DNA from: Imbricaverruca yamaguchii | Lineage: Eukaryota > Arthropoda > Thecostraca > Neoverrucidae | Assembly (NCBI GenBank): GCA_034440575.1 | Contig: JAOTOL010001567.1 | Location: 488,501-552,500, forward strand | DNA: 64,000 nucleotides | Direction of reading: 5' to 3' | Shown here: positions 10,284 through 34,724 of the stretch, piece after piece | How positions within the stretch are numbered: position 1 is the first letter of the stretch | How the letters are laid out: the number at the start of each line of letters is the position of its first letter | Translations under genes and position numbers: made by a program | The notes under the pieces: generated by a model | What the model was told of the DNA's origin: nothing | Seen by the model: the letters and a program-made list of their open reading frames with translations, nothing else | Databases searched by the model: none

Positions 10284-11056
10284 CGGCGGCGGCGGCGGCA
10301 CGTTCTGGCGCAGCTTCCTGATCAGCACCGCTTCGCTGGGTGTATTCCGGAGTATTCCGGCAGTACTTCGGAGTATTCCGGCGACACTGCGCCGCTTCGC
10401 CGCCCGAGTCTAGCCGGCGAGCCGGTCACGCCCGCTAGTCCAGGACAGCGATGCCGCGCCACGTTGGACCGTTCTAGCCGCTCCCCATTCCGTGCACGCA
10501 GCTATTTGAATGCACTTCAGCCAGTCGTGTGCGAGGGTTTCTGTGGGACTACGCACGCGTTTTATTGTGTGTAAATCTGCGTTGTTCCCGCAGGGATTTA
10601 GGATTGGGTGATGACGGCACACCCGAGCTTGTAGCCGGGACTTTCTGAGGTGATGTTGTTTTTGTTTTGTTGCTGGTGGTTCAGACCATGTCTGCTTGCG
10701 CGCCTGTGCACGCAACTGGAGTGCAGACGGCAGGTTTCTGCTGGCGTCCCGTTGTTCGCATACGAGCGTCGCCTGTGTCATATTGGATGCGATATCGCGC
10801 CATGTTCGAAACATGTTCGAAACGATATTTGCACCATGTTGGATGCGACGGTTCGCCTTGTTTGATGGATACGACACCATGCCATGTTGGATGCGATATC
10901 GCGCCATGTTGGATGCTTCGTGCCTCACGTCAGTCACGTACGGGGTGGAGGGGGGCGTGTCTGTGGTGTGGAACGTAACAGGTGCAGCCCGCTCATACGG
11001 GAGCGCGGCTCCGTGCTTGCAGCTGACGACTGGCAGTGGCCGGTGACGGCCGCCTC

Positions 11057-11335
11057 GGACATGGACGGAGACATGGACGGAGACATGGACGGTGACATGG
11101 GCGTGGACGCGACATGGACGGCGACATGGGCGTGGACGCGACATGGGGACTAGACGTGAATGGACAGCGACATGGACAGCGACATGGGCTTGGACGCGAC
11201 ATGGACGGAGACATGGACGCGACATGGACGCGACATGGACTGTGACATTGGCGGTGGCATGGACGCGACATGGATGGCGGCATGGACGCGACATGGACGG
11301 CGACATGGACGCACGCGGCGACATTGTCCCGGGTG
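11057..11335. repeat. Minisatellite based on GACATGGACG
   Basis: Twelve-base steps such as GACATGGACGGA and GCGTGGACGC are mixed into longer compound units. The repeat is downstream of GGPS1 and explains the overlapping open frames on both strands. Confidence 0.85.
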
Positions 11336-11576
11336 TCCATGTCGCCGCACCCACGTGGTGACGTCACCAGGTGCCGGTCCTCACCTGAGAAGCTTCAGAC
11401 ACCGACACGCGGCTGGAGGCGCACAGGATGTGGTGGCGGTGGCGCACTGTCAACGTCGTTGTGATTTGCTTACCTCAGCGAAGGTCAGGCGATAGCGCCA
11501 ACTGAAATTGGCACGTGAGGACTTTGGCTTCTTTTGCAGCGTATCCGTCTGGCGCTGCATGTTTGGCAACGTCGCC

Positions 11577-11632
11577 ATGGGCGCTAAATCACCTCGTAGT
11601 CGGCGCGCCCTTAAACCCAAATAATCAATCAA
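11577..11632 (+). mobile_element. Micro-retroposon (56 bp) with 14-bp TSD
   Basis: TSD TTGGCAACGTCGCC at 11563-11576 recurs at 11633-11646 with one change. The insert runs from ATGGGCGCTAAATCACC to the tail CCCAAATAATCAATCAA. Confidence 0.82.
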
Positions 11633-12159
11633 TTGGCAACGTCTCCCTGCGTGTTCAAAGAGTGCCTGGGGCTTATAGGGCGGAGGGTTTCTTCTCCCCC
11701 CTAGACCGCCTCTGGCCCCAGCGTCGTGATGCCACTGTAAGTTCGATCAGTCACTGGCCTGTTGGGGTGCGTGCATTCGTCGTGAATGGGATACGGGCGC
11801 TACGGGTCCCTGCGGCAACTTCTCCGCGCTCTAGAGTGGGCGTCTGCGCCTTCACGGTGAAGGCGTGAAGATATTTATCCGAACACTCGTATCGATATGA
11901 GTGGTTCCGGGGCTGGGGTGGCTCTGAATTATGGGCGTGTAGTTGGTTGTTTTCACTGTCCGGGGTGTATTGCGCCATACACTGAATTCCGGTGACATTT
12001 GCGTTTGGACCGTCACGTGGTGAGTGCCGGCTGCGGTGTGACGTGTGCGATAAGCTGCCCGAGGGGGGGGGCGACTGCTGCTGAAAACTTGGCGACTGAC
12101 CCACAGGGAGCAGGGCGGCGCCTCGCAGCATCCAACCGAGGCTGGACGTATCTACATTG

Positions 12160-12297
12160 TTTGTTGGGTGTTTCACGACGTACTGCGCACGATCACGACT
12201 TGTGGCGCCGCCTACACTGCTTCGCCGGCGGACCACGGGATTGCGAAATGTTCTTGGTGGTGCGAGTGTTGAACTCGGGACCTTTGGCACCAAGGGC
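12160..12297 (-). mobile_element. SINE-B remnant beside the LINE
   Basis: GTTTCACGACGTACTGCGC through GTGTTGAACTCGGGACC matches SINE-B without its tRNA head. It ends in a G run immediately before the LINE ORF1. Confidence 0.75.
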
Positions 12298-12314
12298 TCG
12301 AGGGGGGGGAGCCT

Positions 12315-13476
12315 ATGGGCTCCCTGGACCCCTGGATTGTGGAGGAGGAATTCGCCAAATACACAGGAGTGCCTCTGATCGCCAAACAACTGCGATCGGG
12401 GGCACTCCTAATCCAAGCACACTCCCACATTGACGGCCGCATTTTACTCACTATACACAGTATTCACAATACACCCGTCTCCATCACACCCGCAACAAAA
12501 CTAAACACATCACAGGGCACCATGCACGCACGGGAGCTGGCTGGTATCGCGGTGGAGACCCTTGTCTCGAGGATGGGAGGACAGGGTGTCTCCGCTGCAT
12601 ACCGGCCGCCCCCCAGAACAGGACAGCAACCAGCACACATCATCGTACTGACTTTGAACACCAGAACACCACCAACACACATTAAAGCGGGGTACCTCTG
12701 GTACCCCGTCACACCACGTGCACCCCTCCAGCGACGCTGTAAGCGCTACGGGCACTCCGCGGGGGGCGCCACGCCAACACATACACATGCGGCCGCTGTG
12801 CCCAACCACATAACACTTGCGGCGACAGCGGCGAGGCCTGCTGCGCCGCCTGCGGGGGGAGCACGAGGCTGGGGACAGGACCTGCCCCCGGTGGATGGCG
12901 GAGAAAGAAATTCTCCGCCTGGTCCACATGGAGGGCATGGACCTGTCCCTGGCCAGGGGGACAGTGACCGCCCCGCTGGCGGCGTGGCCGACCCGCCGGA
13001 CAGAGCCGGGGGGAACCTACACAGCACCACCACCACCACGACACGATTACACTGAATACCCGGCTCTGCCAACACCCACAACCACGCGACACCAGCACCA
13101 CACGGCCACCTACACAAAAACCACCAACAACACAAGCAGGACACACCCAAACACCAGCAAACATAGGTCAGCGACCGACACACAAGCCACCACCACTGCC
13201 ACCACGAACCTGCCAATCTACTCCATCCCCACCCTCGAACCCCCACCGCCACCACCCCAGCAACCAACAACCTCCCCCTACCCACGGTCCTCGCCCTCAA
13301 CAGAGGAGTCCCCAACAAACACAATCCGGACGTACACTGACAGGGACACAGACATAGAGGAACACACTGACACCAGACATTCCTCAACAGACACATACCG
13401 GACCATATCCCCACACCAACTACCACCCCCGCCCATCAACCGCCACCCCTCACCCACCAACAACAAAAGCCAGTAA
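12315..13476 (+). pseudogene. LINE ORF1 (Gag-like), frameshifted
   Basis: The first frame (from 12315) encodes a Gag-type block ending in THIKAGYLWYPV and CKRYGHS, the usual lead-in to the first zinc knuckle. A one-base shift near the G run at about 12760-12770 moves the reading to another frame. There the cysteine-rich knuckles and the typical CPRWMAEKEILRLVHMEGM segment appear, followed by a Thr/Pro-rich tail to a stop near 13476. These proteins bind element RNA. The family match is by motif order. Confidence 0.8.
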
Positions 13477-13536
13477 AAAAACACCAAAAAACCTAACGCC
13501 GAAAATACCACACACGCGCGCCAACACACAAAGACA

Positions 13537-14590
13537 ATGAACACAATCATACAATGGAACACACACGAACTCATCAGACACTGACATGAATTCAAACATT
13601 ACGCACTACAAACAAATCCTATAGCACTATGCATCCAAGAAACACACTTCAAACCCAACGACCCATATCACCTTCACATCCCTCAGTACACCTACACAGA
13701 CACGACACACACAACCCACACAGATCAGGCGGTGTATGCACATACATTAGGAACACGACCCCTCACCGCCTGATACACTTCGACACCACGGCAGACATAC
13801 TATTAAGTGAGATTCATGTGCACAACATAGCCTACACACTCATCAACATTTACGACCCACCCGCGCGAAACACAGAAACCCTCTCGGAATTAACTAAAGC
13901 ACTTGACCAAATTCGCACACCTATCATCCTCACCGGAGACTTTAACTCACATCACCCACTATGGGACACCCGCACAATACAACCGGATCACAGAGCACAC
14001 AAACTCATAGCAATATCCACACGGCATAACCTCACTGTACTCAACACCGGCTCACCAACCTACCTAGTACCTATCAGCTCCCTCCTCCCTACAACCCCAG
14101 ACGTCACCCTTGCCTCTTCCCCAATAGCCCTCACACTGTCCTGGACATCCGACCCTGACCCACACTAGCGACCACGCACCCATCACCATTACCTTTGACC
14201 AAATCCCGACCACCGGCCCACCCAACCCCCAGCCAGGCCGGTGGAACCTCAAAAAAGCATCCTGGGTCCCTTTTTCAGATTCCTTAGCCGCGCAAACAGC
14301 ACACAATCCACAACACACACCAGAACAGTTTGCAGACATCATCCTCACCACAGCACACGAACACATACCACAAACGAAACAAAGACACCAACACAAACCT
14401 CGCGCGGCTCCCTGGTGGGACGAAGAGTGCCACCGGGCGATCCGCGCGAGGAACCACGCACGCCACAGACATGAAAGACACCACACAACAGAAACACTAA
14501 CATCAGAGCACACTGCCGACGCACCATTAAACAAGCAAAAAAAGACCTGGAATAAATTTTGCACCCAATTTAACAGATTCACACCTCTCG
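13537..14590 (+). pseudogene. LINE ORF2, endonuclease part, broken
   Basis: ORF2 probably starts at ATG 13537 (MNTIIQWNTHEL), the standard N-terminus of LINE endonucleases. The motifs IQETHFKP, LTGDFNSHHPLW and DHAPITI carry the catalytic Glu, Asp-Asn and Asp-His residues. A stop follows within 15 codons (near 13580), a frameshift lies near 13725, and another break lies near 14100-14168. PWWDEECHRAIRARN, typical of the linker before the RT, appears around 14410. Confidence 0.82.
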
Positions 14591-16194
14591 GCGAAATTTA
14601 GACACTACTCAAAACATTTCAACACAGACAAAGAACGCCATGCAAAGCAATCACATTTAGACACAACAACAACACTGTCACAGACACACAAACAATAGCA
14701 AACATTTTCGCATAACACTACCATCTCAGATCATCAACACTTCCACGAACACCCCCACCTGCAGTCAGACACACACGCCCACACCTATACAACAGCAGAT
14801 TTACACTTACAGAACTACAACTAGCAATCACACAGACAGGAAACACAAGTGTAGGACCAGACAACATTCACTATGCCTTCTTCAAACACTTACCATTCTC
14901 AGCACTTCAAACACTGCTCGACACTTACAACACCGCATGGACCACACACACCTACCCACAATCATGGTTACACGCTTCCCTCATACCTATACCCAAACCA
15001 AACACTGACTCAACTCTCTGCACTTCCTATCGCCCTATCGCCCTCACCAGCTGCTTCCACAAACTATTAGAACGTCTTGTCAAAAAAACGCCTTCTCTAT
15101 ATCATCCAAACGCAAAAACTAATCTCTCCAACTCAATCGGGTTTCTTCCTAATCGCTCATGGATAAATAATCTCACCTACCTCATCACACACATCCAGAA
15201 AGCGGCGGCGGGGAAACGTTCCACTGCCGCCGTCTTCCTGGACCTCAAACAAGCCTACGACACCATCAACATATAAGCACTATTACAACACCAACACAAC
15301 ATAGATATACAGGGCAGACTGCAACACTATCTTCACTTCTATCTTCTCAATCGCTCATTTCAAGTCAAAATTGGACCCCACATGTCAGACACAAAATTCC
15401 ACACAACCGGTCTCATGCAAGGTTCAGTACTAAGCCCCATACTCTTTATTTTAGGTCTAAATTCAATCATCCCAGACAACCTTCCGGCCAAAATTGCAAT
15501 ATACGCTGACGATATAGTTATATGGACATCACACGAAACACCACAAAACGCACTAGGAATACTACAAACCACATTAATACAACTGCATACCAAACTCGCT
15601 TCTCTAAACTTACACATTGCACCACACAAATCAGAATGCATGCTTTTCGGCTACCAAAAATACACAGACTTGCCACCACTAAAATTAGACAACACTTCCA
15701 CACCATTCGTCACCACAGCAAAATTTCTAGGCATCACTTTAGACCCTGAACTCACTTTCCGACCACATATTTTAGACATACAAAAACGCGCATCAAAAAG
15801 AATAAACATCCTCCGAGCACTATCCGGCACAAACTGGGGATCCGACAGAAACACACTCTTAGCTCTTTACAAATCAATCATTCGGCCAATTTTGGAATAC
15901 GGATCCCCACTTTTCGAAAATGCGCCTAAATCAACCCTCAAAATTATGGATTCAATGCAACGCCAAGCTTTACTAATAGCCCCAGGAGCATTCACCACTT
16001 CCTCTTCTTTCACTCTCCACATCTATAACCACTATATACAACTCTACATCTATACCAGAACTCAAGCACAGACGCACAGAAACACTCTTAAGATATCATT
16101 ACAAAACACAACTCATCGCACAACACCCATGCACCCAGGCACTCAAAATCCGCACCAAACGCAGACACCAACTCATGAACACAACACGACTTAA
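14590..16194 (+). pseudogene. LINE ORF2, reverse transcriptase, broken
   Basis: RT motifs appear in order: SYRPIALTS (near 15030), AVFLDLKQAYDTI (15230), LMQGSVLSPILF (15415) and the catalytic YADDIVIW (15500). Stops at about 14600, 14713 and 15274 and a frameshift near 15080 interrupt it. From 15382 to 16194 the frame is open and covers the palm, thumb and the PTLEYGSP-like block (RPILEYGSPLF). Confidence 0.87.
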
Positions 16195-17248
16195 AACTAC
16201 AATAGGCTGCCGCATCCACCAACACGCAAATAGACTACACATCACACTCCCCACAGCAAAAGCACTCCCACCACCCACTGCATGTTGGAAACACCAAACA
16301 CCCAAAACACACCTCCTCATAGGCCACCCAAAGCACACCTACACAGACGCAGAAATACACCAACACTTCCTCCACTTCAAAGCTCAACATCCAAACCACA
16401 ACATCATCTACACAAACGGATCTAAATCACATACACAACAGACGGGCACAGCGGCGGTGCTGTATCCCGACGCAGCGCCGCCGCGGGTCATCCTTCGTAC
16501 CCGTCTGCATGACACAGCATCCACATACACAGCCGAATTATACGCAATCTACTCGACATACTGCACCATATACGACACCAAAATTGAACACAACACCACA
16601 GCCACAGACTCAAAATCAGCATTACAGAGCATAACACCCCACACCACATACAAACACCCACTCATACCCAAAATACTACAAATCCACAAAAAAAAACTCA
16701 CTATAACACAACGACCAACACTACTCTGGATCCCAAGTCACACAAACATATACGGCAACGAACACGCAGACTCCGAAGCCAACATAGCCACAACACTACA
16801 ACAAACCACACCCTGCCCACTTTCACAATCAGACTACTACCCCACAATACGCCATGCAATCAACAAAGACATTCAACAAACATGGGACACAACAATCACA
16901 CAACTCCACGAAATACACCCAAAACACGAACTCTGGCACACCATCAACCAAAACACTAGACAAAAGGAACGCATACTAGCACGGTTACGGCTAAGACACA
17001 CTGCAATCACACACTCCTATCTTTTACAACTCCCACGACCACAATGCACATGTCAACGAGCACTCACAATTAAACACATACTCATACACTGCACCAAATA
17101 CAACACAGAAAGACAAACCATCACAAACTACTGTAACATGAACAACATCCCACTAAACATCACGACACTTCTCAACGATGAACATCCAACACTACACGAG
17201 CACCTCTTCCACTTTCTCTCTATCACACGCCTGATGCACGAACTATGA
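16175..17248 (+). pseudogene. LINE ORF2, RNase H and C-terminal Cys-rich part
   Basis: This 357-codon open frame overlaps the RT frame by 20 bases in another phase, so a frameshift separates them. It carries the RNase H signature IIYTNGSK, where family members usually have Asp as the first catalytic residue. ELYAIYS, TDSKSALQ and WIPSHTNIYGNEHAD supply the other positions. The end has CTCQRALTIKHILIHC, a CCHC-like motif common in these elements. The Asp-to-Asn change suggests inactivity even apart from the frame breaks. Confidence 0.85.
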
Positions 17249-17370
17249 TAAAAAAGGAAAAAAATCAAACATATATGTTAAAAAAGAAAAAGAAAAATCA
17301 ACAAAATGGGGAAAAAGAAAAAAATGAAATGTTAAAAAAAAAAAAACAGAAAATGAACAAAAAGAAACAA

Positions 17371-20053
17371 AAAAACTAACCCCACGTGAAATTTACTAAC
17401 ACTAACTATTCTTGCAATGTTATTCAATACTGGCGATGACCCGACCCCAACCCCCCAACTACACCCCACCCCATGGCACCGACCGGACTGGCAAACTCTG
17501 CATTTTTGCACCAGCTCAGCTTCGACACCTACTTATCTGCCTGCAAGACGTCTCAACTTCTACTACCTCTACGCGCCATTCTTCAAGTCACCTCAACTGT
17601 CTCACAACTCGCCTCTACAAGACAACTATAATCTTCTTTGCTTCCTCTCATCCGCACCACATTACTCCTCATACCCTTTCACCCTTAACAAACAGCACCA
17701 AAATACTGACACCACACGGTGGCAGGCTGGCCAAACACAAAGACACAAAGACACACTTTCTCTCCTTACATTTTCCGTGGTTCCGTGGTTTTACATCCTC
17801 CTTACCTTCCATTTGGAGAACTCCGGTTCCGACACCCGCACTGCCTGTTACGCTCTCGGGGGGGGGGCGTGCTTCAATTGTCTGCCGCAAGGCCTCCCCG
17901 ACCCCGACACCAGCAGACGCGTAACTGCAAATCACGCCCGACTGTATTTCGATTACAAATAGTAGCGACTGGTATTCGGCAGTGACGTCAGATACACCAC
18001 GTGCGGGTTACGTCAAACATGCGACGCCACACATACCAGCAACTCGGGGGGGCGGGGGGGGGGGGGTCGGCACGCCGAGTTGGACACGCACCGCGGCCCG
18101 CCCCACGCGGAGAAAAATCACACACAGGCGGCCACTAGATTCGTCCGCGTTCCGGCAATGCCGCGCGACAGTCATTCGGACAATACCACGACTAAATATC
18201 CACTTCTAGTGTACACAGTTCTTCCGTTGACGGTTCGCTCACAGACTCCTCGTACGCTGATTCACCCCAGGAGCGCCGACGGTTCGGACATCTGTGTCCG
18301 GCCCACTAAACCCATCTGAATACACGTCCGCATAGTCACCCGACGCCTACCCGAACACGTACCCTGGACTGAGGCGTACCCCAGCAACAGGTGACTGAAC
18401 TTATGTGCAAGACATTTCCCCGGAATTCGAATTCAGTTTGTCAGCAATGCTTCATATCACCAGCAGCAACCCATCTCCAACGGAGGTCAAAACGTACCGA
18501 CTAACTGGCGACGGGCTACCCTGCCTACCCGGTCGGCACCGACCGACGACTACGCCTAAGCCCCTTTCTACCTCGTTCTGATTTCAACCAGGCCCAGGCT
18601 GGACTTCCACACGCGCCACCCTGATCCGCATGCATCGTCGTCACCCTAACACCCCAGCGGGGAGGTCCCTGAGCAAATGTTGAACACCTCCGCCCCATCG
18701 GAGGCTGGGAGCAGGCGGCTGGCGGCGGCGAGCACAGACTCCTCGACACGCACGAGGTCCCCCTCAGACAGGGGCGAATTTCGACTACCACTGGGCCTCA
18801 CATTCCAGCCTGGTATCATCTAGTCCGCCCGGTTCTTCGTGAATTGAATACTGGCCGTGCCACAGATATCCGAACAGTGCCTTCACGAGGCTACCAAAAT
18901 GCCACAGACCATACTAGTGCCTGTTTCCCTATTTCCAAAGTTAACATTCACCCGGTGGAAACGAAGCTCTGTTCTTGAGGATATTGATGAACTACAGAAA
19001 AACATGCCAACGCTCAGAATATTTGTCGAAAATTGCATACATGGCAAATATTGTGGGGCCCACGTCCCACGCCCATGGCCATACAAGTGAACGACACGAC
19101 CAATGTGTTTACAGAGACACTGGGCGTACCCCCCTGTGATACACGTAGTCCCCTGTGAAGAACACGAGCCGTCTGGCCGTGGGCCGGGAATAACCGACCC
19201 CAGCACCACCGTATCGCTGATTGGCTGGCTGTCTCCACGGTGGGCGGCGGCCAGCCAACCAGAAACCGACTCCAGCACGGCCGGCGCTCCCTGATTGGCT
19301 GGCCGTCTCAACGGGGGCGGCGGCGGCCATCCAACCAGAACCGACTGCAGCACGGCCGGCGCTCCCTGATTGGCCCCAGAGACCCGACACTGCTGCTAAC
19401 TGTACGGGAAACCTCGCCGCCTCGAGCGCTGGGGCACTACCACGACAGCGGCCCGATATCCGGGAGTGGATCTGTCCTGTCCAGACGACGACTATATGTC
19501 GGGAACTGGACCTGTCCAGACGGCCAACTCTCAGGAATGACCTCCTGGGACCCGTCAAGGCCGAGGAATGACCTGGCTTCGGACTGGCCGGGGAGTTTGG
19601 CCACCGTGGAAGCGGGCCGGCGTCGCGCCGTGTTCGTCGCACCTCCGCCCCGAGCGGCTCGGGTATCCGGCCGGTGCGTGGCACGCGGTGAACACAGCAC
19701 ACGTGGCGCACGCGCGCCAAATGTCACACAAACGGCGCCAGCCGCACACAGGCTCAGAGCGCACCGCTGCTGCCACTCAGGCACGATCTGCCTCCCTGTC
19801 GCGAGCCACTGCCGGGCGGCGGCCGGCGACAGAGCCGCGGCAGCCGACTGGTCTGGCCGGCCAGCGGCGTGGGGTCGTGCCGCGCAGCCGCCGGCGGTAT
19901 ACACTGGTGCCGGAGTGTGGGCAGGACACCAGAGTTCCCCGCACGGCCCCAAGCCGACCGCCGACTCACCCCCGTCCACGCTCTCGTCCTCGTCCCCGTC
20001 CCCGTCCCCGTCCCGTCCCCGTCCTCGTCCCCGTCCCCGTCCCCCGTCCCCGT

Positions 20054-20145
<92 letters not shown>

Positions 20146-20457
20146 CCGTCCCCGTCGGGCTGCCGGGCGCAGCGGCGAGATCGAGCGTCCGCCCGACCGC
20201 CGTCGACCGTCGGCGCCGCGCCCGGCGCCCACACCGTCACCGCCGCCGCAGTGTCCTCACACGCCGGCGTGCTCGACCCAGCAGCGCACACCCCAACCCG
20301 GCGCCGAGTCGGACCCCGCCCACTCGCGCGTCACAGACGACCCGGCGTACGCTCGTCACAGAGCGACGAGTCAGGCCCCACCCACTCGCGCATCACAGAC
20401 GGGCCCGGCGTGCGCTCGTGACGCCAGCCCGTGACGTCAGCTCGTGACGTCAGCCCG
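17371..20457. other. Intergenic between LINE and erlin 3' end, no gene seen
   Basis: 17390-17950 is C-rich and G-poor and may be LINE 3' UTR. 18390-18840 and 19100-19760 are GC-rich without a recognisable protein. Two imperfect copies of GCACGGCCGGCGCTCCCTGATTGGC lie at 19275-19375. A hexanucleotide array sits at 19975-20160. Confidence 0.5.
19975..20160. repeat. Hexanucleotide array (CGTCCC)n/(CGTCCT)n
   Basis: Pure six-base periodicity runs for about 185 bp, in the 3' flank of erlin about 300 bp after its stop codon. The long Pro/Arg, Ser/Pro and Glu/Asp open frames on both strands are products of this repeat. Confidence 0.92.
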
Positions 20458-31284
<10,827 letters not shown>

Positions 31285-31359
31285 TCTGGCCGCTGTACAC
31301 CGGCGTCTGGAACAGTGCAAACGAGCGCATGCAACGACCACAGAACAGGGATAAAACAG

Positions 31360-31417
31360 TATGGGCGCTACATAACCAGTAGCAGTTGATGCGCCCCTAA
31401 GCCCATATAATCAATCA
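31360..31417 (+). mobile_element. Micro-retroposon, TSD not clear
   Basis: TGGGCGCTACATAACCAGTA ... GCGCCCCTAAGCCCATATAATCAATCAA is a full-length family match. It lies just upstream of the erlin start codon (31284 on -). Confidence 0.65.
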
Positions 31418-31749
31418 AGAGATTACACAGTGCCAAACACATTATTTCCCAGAATGACACGTGACTGAAATGGTCTTCAAGGCTAGCTTGTTGGTATCGA
31501 TATCTGAAGGGACATAGCTCAGAATATGGATTCATATTGGAAAGCTAGGATTAGTGTCTAGGACAGCATGACTCAACCTTCTCCAGATCACAGCTACATA
31601 TGTCAATTTGAGTAGCTCACCATGCCTTAGTCAACATGAAATGCCTTGGTTTCCGGAAATTCATTTATCTGAGACTATGAAAGAGGCAGGTGACTGGTGT
31701 CACTGGTGATGGTGACTGGTGTCACTGGGGTGACTGGTAACGGAGAGAC

Positions 31750-32321
<572 letters not shown>

Positions 32322-32809
32322 GTTTGATAAATTAACCTGATTGTTGTTCTGCTACTATGCTGTCCACATACAACATAATACCCTATAGAGCTGTTCTCAT
32401 TAAATAACATTGGATGGGCACTGTCCATGGATGAGCTGTCCATGAGTAACTACATACTCAAAACTTAGGAATTACTTGATGCAATCGTATCATGCAAGTG
32501 AATATCTACTCCATTGTGTTTTTGAACAATCTGATATCTCGTTAGAGATGGGGATGAAGCCCTAACTTGTGCATTCCCGAACATGTTGGTCCATCCATCC
32601 ACCATCCATTGATCATGAATATTGGATGGAATGAATGATTGAAATTATGTCAATATTGGACAGGCCCCATCCTGGAGAGTTTTGGACAGTTTTGGTGATT
32701 CCTGGGTTGAAGGATAACATTGGTCTACATTCCAAAGAACATTCAAAATGATTACCATAACCAGACATGAAATGAATTAGAGCAAATTGCATGCTTGCAC
32801 ACACAATTT

Positions 32810-32837
32810 GGTTGGTTGGTTATTTGGGCTTAGGGGC
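32810..32837 (-). mobile_element. Micro-retroposon (28 bp) with 13-bp TSD
   Basis: TSD GCACACACAATTT occurs exactly at 32797-32809 and 32838-32850. The insert is only the tail GGTTGGTTGGTTATTTGGGC plus TTAGGGGC. It is the shortest insertion of the family in this window. Confidence 0.82.
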
Positions 32838-33734
32838 GCACACACAATTTATTAACAAATTACACCAGACTGCGCAGGATGGCAAAACTATGAAAAATGC
32901 AGCTTGCATCATACCTCGCTTTGCATCTGCTGCACTTCAATTTATGGATTATTAGCATCATTGTTTTATTACTATTATATTCAAAATGCACCATAGTTCT
33001 AGTATAAATCATATTTACTGATGAGTGTGGCAGATGTCATGTTAGTTCCAGTCTGTAAATGGCAGAATATGAAGACTTAACAAGATGCATCAGTGACTTC
33101 ATTGGCTGGCGAGAAAAAAGTTCAGCATGACAGAAAAAGGAATTGCTGAATAATTGTTGAGTATGATATGCAATATCAGTAATAATGGTGCAAGATAGGC
33201 TGGAATATATAGTTCCCTTGGAACTTGGGATAACAGATTCAGGTGTAAGCATGCACTTTTCTGGTACCTTTTCTAGATAGGCTTGACAGATAAGCCCCTG
33301 TGGCTTTCATTAAGCCTGAACACTTCATGAACTTTATGGCAAGTAGCTTGACAAGGTGCACCAGCCTTGGAAAAATATGCATCAAAACTCAAAACAAATA
33401 TGCATCCAACAAAATGTTCCAAGAAATAAAATGTAAGCATTTTGATCCTCACCCAACTGCAATGCATAATACTACTTTGATTCCCACCCTACTCTTGACA
33501 GGCAGCTAGGTAGGTCTAGGCCTGCCCATAAAGTCCCTATGCATCTTGGCCTTAACCTGTGAAGTCACCAGGTACCAAGTCTACTTTCACCTTTTGACTC
33601 AGGAACACTGAAATCAGTATTTCCCAAAATCATGAGGTGTGATAGAAGGTGATTAATAAATGAGACAATAGATATCCCTCTGTGTATGCCCTGGAAAATT
33701 TGGCTGACAAGGTGTTTTTTTAGTTTTTCTTCAG

Positions 33735-33795
33735 AATACTATGTCTATAAAGGTGACTAAGATGATCAGACCACATATTTTCTGTGAAAATGCAA
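33735..33795 (+). repeat. Interspersed repeat H, copy 1
   Basis: The core AAGGTGACTAAGATGATCAG and the following ACCACATATTTTCTG match the inverted copy near 34740-34810. Confidence 0.65.
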
Positions 33796-34149
33796 TATAA
33801 AAAAAGAATAAAAAAAGTGAAACAATTGTACAACCTAAAAACAAGTAGTCATTTTTAATCTATCCTAACAAAACCTAACATTTATTTGCTGTTTGGAATC
33901 AAATGCATGTAAACACTTGTATTGTTACCACCTTAAAGCACAATAACACTGAAGTTCTGACAAAAATCACTTCATTTGATCTTTTCTTCTCCTAGAGCAA
34001 CTTAGATTAGGTTAGGCTGTGTTATGTTCCTTTCTTAAGTTTGGGAATTTACAGAAAATATATTGTTTTTGATATTTGTCATATATTTTTCTGTACTTTT
34101 TCAGATAGATTAGGCAGTATGTGTGTCTTAAAAGGTGCTTTGGGAACTT

Positions 34150-34245
34150 TGATCTTCTACTGAATACCATGTTTATGAACATGATTTGAAAAATGTGACT
34201 ACTCATTTTCAGTGCTCATGCTTACTTTTCAAGTTGATCAGTGCC
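34150..34245 (+). repeat. Interspersed repeat H, copy 2
   Basis: GAATACCATGTTTATGAAC and ACTCATTTTCAGTGCTCATG align with the inverted copy near 34740-34810, including the TTTTCAAGTTG that follows. Confidence 0.65.
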
Positions 34246-34724
34246 ATAGACACATGATTATGATAGCACAACTTCACAACTGGTTCTCATCTTAATTTTT
34301 TTTCATATCATGGAAGCAGTAACTTTCTCAGACATGATTAAGGTTGACTGGTTATTGGCCTCACAGCACATGTTGAAAGCACTTAGTTTTCTCCTTTTTT
34401 CCTCAGATCTCACACAAGCAAACACTCTAACCAACACCACAACAGAATGGTGGAGGAAGGATGTGCAGACACCATTGGCAACCAGAATATATATTTGCAT
34501 ACAGTAGCCTGTAACTTTAACAGCATACAATGAAATAGGGAAATATGAGGTAACCTAACATAACCTGACCTAATATAATCAAATATACCCTAACATAAAT
34601 TAATATATTATCATGACATTTGTAAGGGCACGTTCAGGGCTTGGATGGTGTGGACAATGTGTCATATTCAATATCACATTAACTAGGTAGTAGCATGATA
34701 GGCAGACCCATTTTTGGCATTACT

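Larger units (their letters stand above)
10021..12160. other. 3' flank of GGPS1, no gene seen
   Basis: This stretch holds the GGPS1 3' UTR and intergenic DNA. It contains a GGCGGGAAGCTCG minisatellite at 10165-10283, short repeats of TTGGATGCGATATCGCGCCATG at 10780-10915, a GACATGGACG array and one micro-retroposon. Long open frames on either strand here follow the repeat period and do not look coding. Confidence 0.6.
12315..17370 (+). mobile_element. Decayed non-LTR retrotransposon (Jockey/I-like, with RNase H)
   Basis: The order is a Gag-like ORF1 with zinc knuckles, then ORF2 with apurinic endonuclease, reverse transcriptase, RNase H and a Cys-rich end, followed by an A-rich 3' region at 17250-17370. 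This layout fits the Jockey/I group of LINEs. At least five stops or frameshifts break the two ORFs, so the copy is inactive. The + strand is very poor in G (often about 10% in ORF2), unlike the flanking genes. The C+A-rich DNA may continue to about 17870 as 3' UTR. No TSD is clear at its ends. Confidence 0.88.

Noticed and set aside
10410..11354. A 314-codon minus-strand open frame.
   Set aside because: It follows the 12-bp GACATGGACGCG periodicity and has no recognisable domain.
19437..20434. Long Arg/Pro and Asp/Glu-rich frames near 20 kb.
   Set aside because: They centre on the (CGTCCC)n array downstream of erlin and lack any domain.
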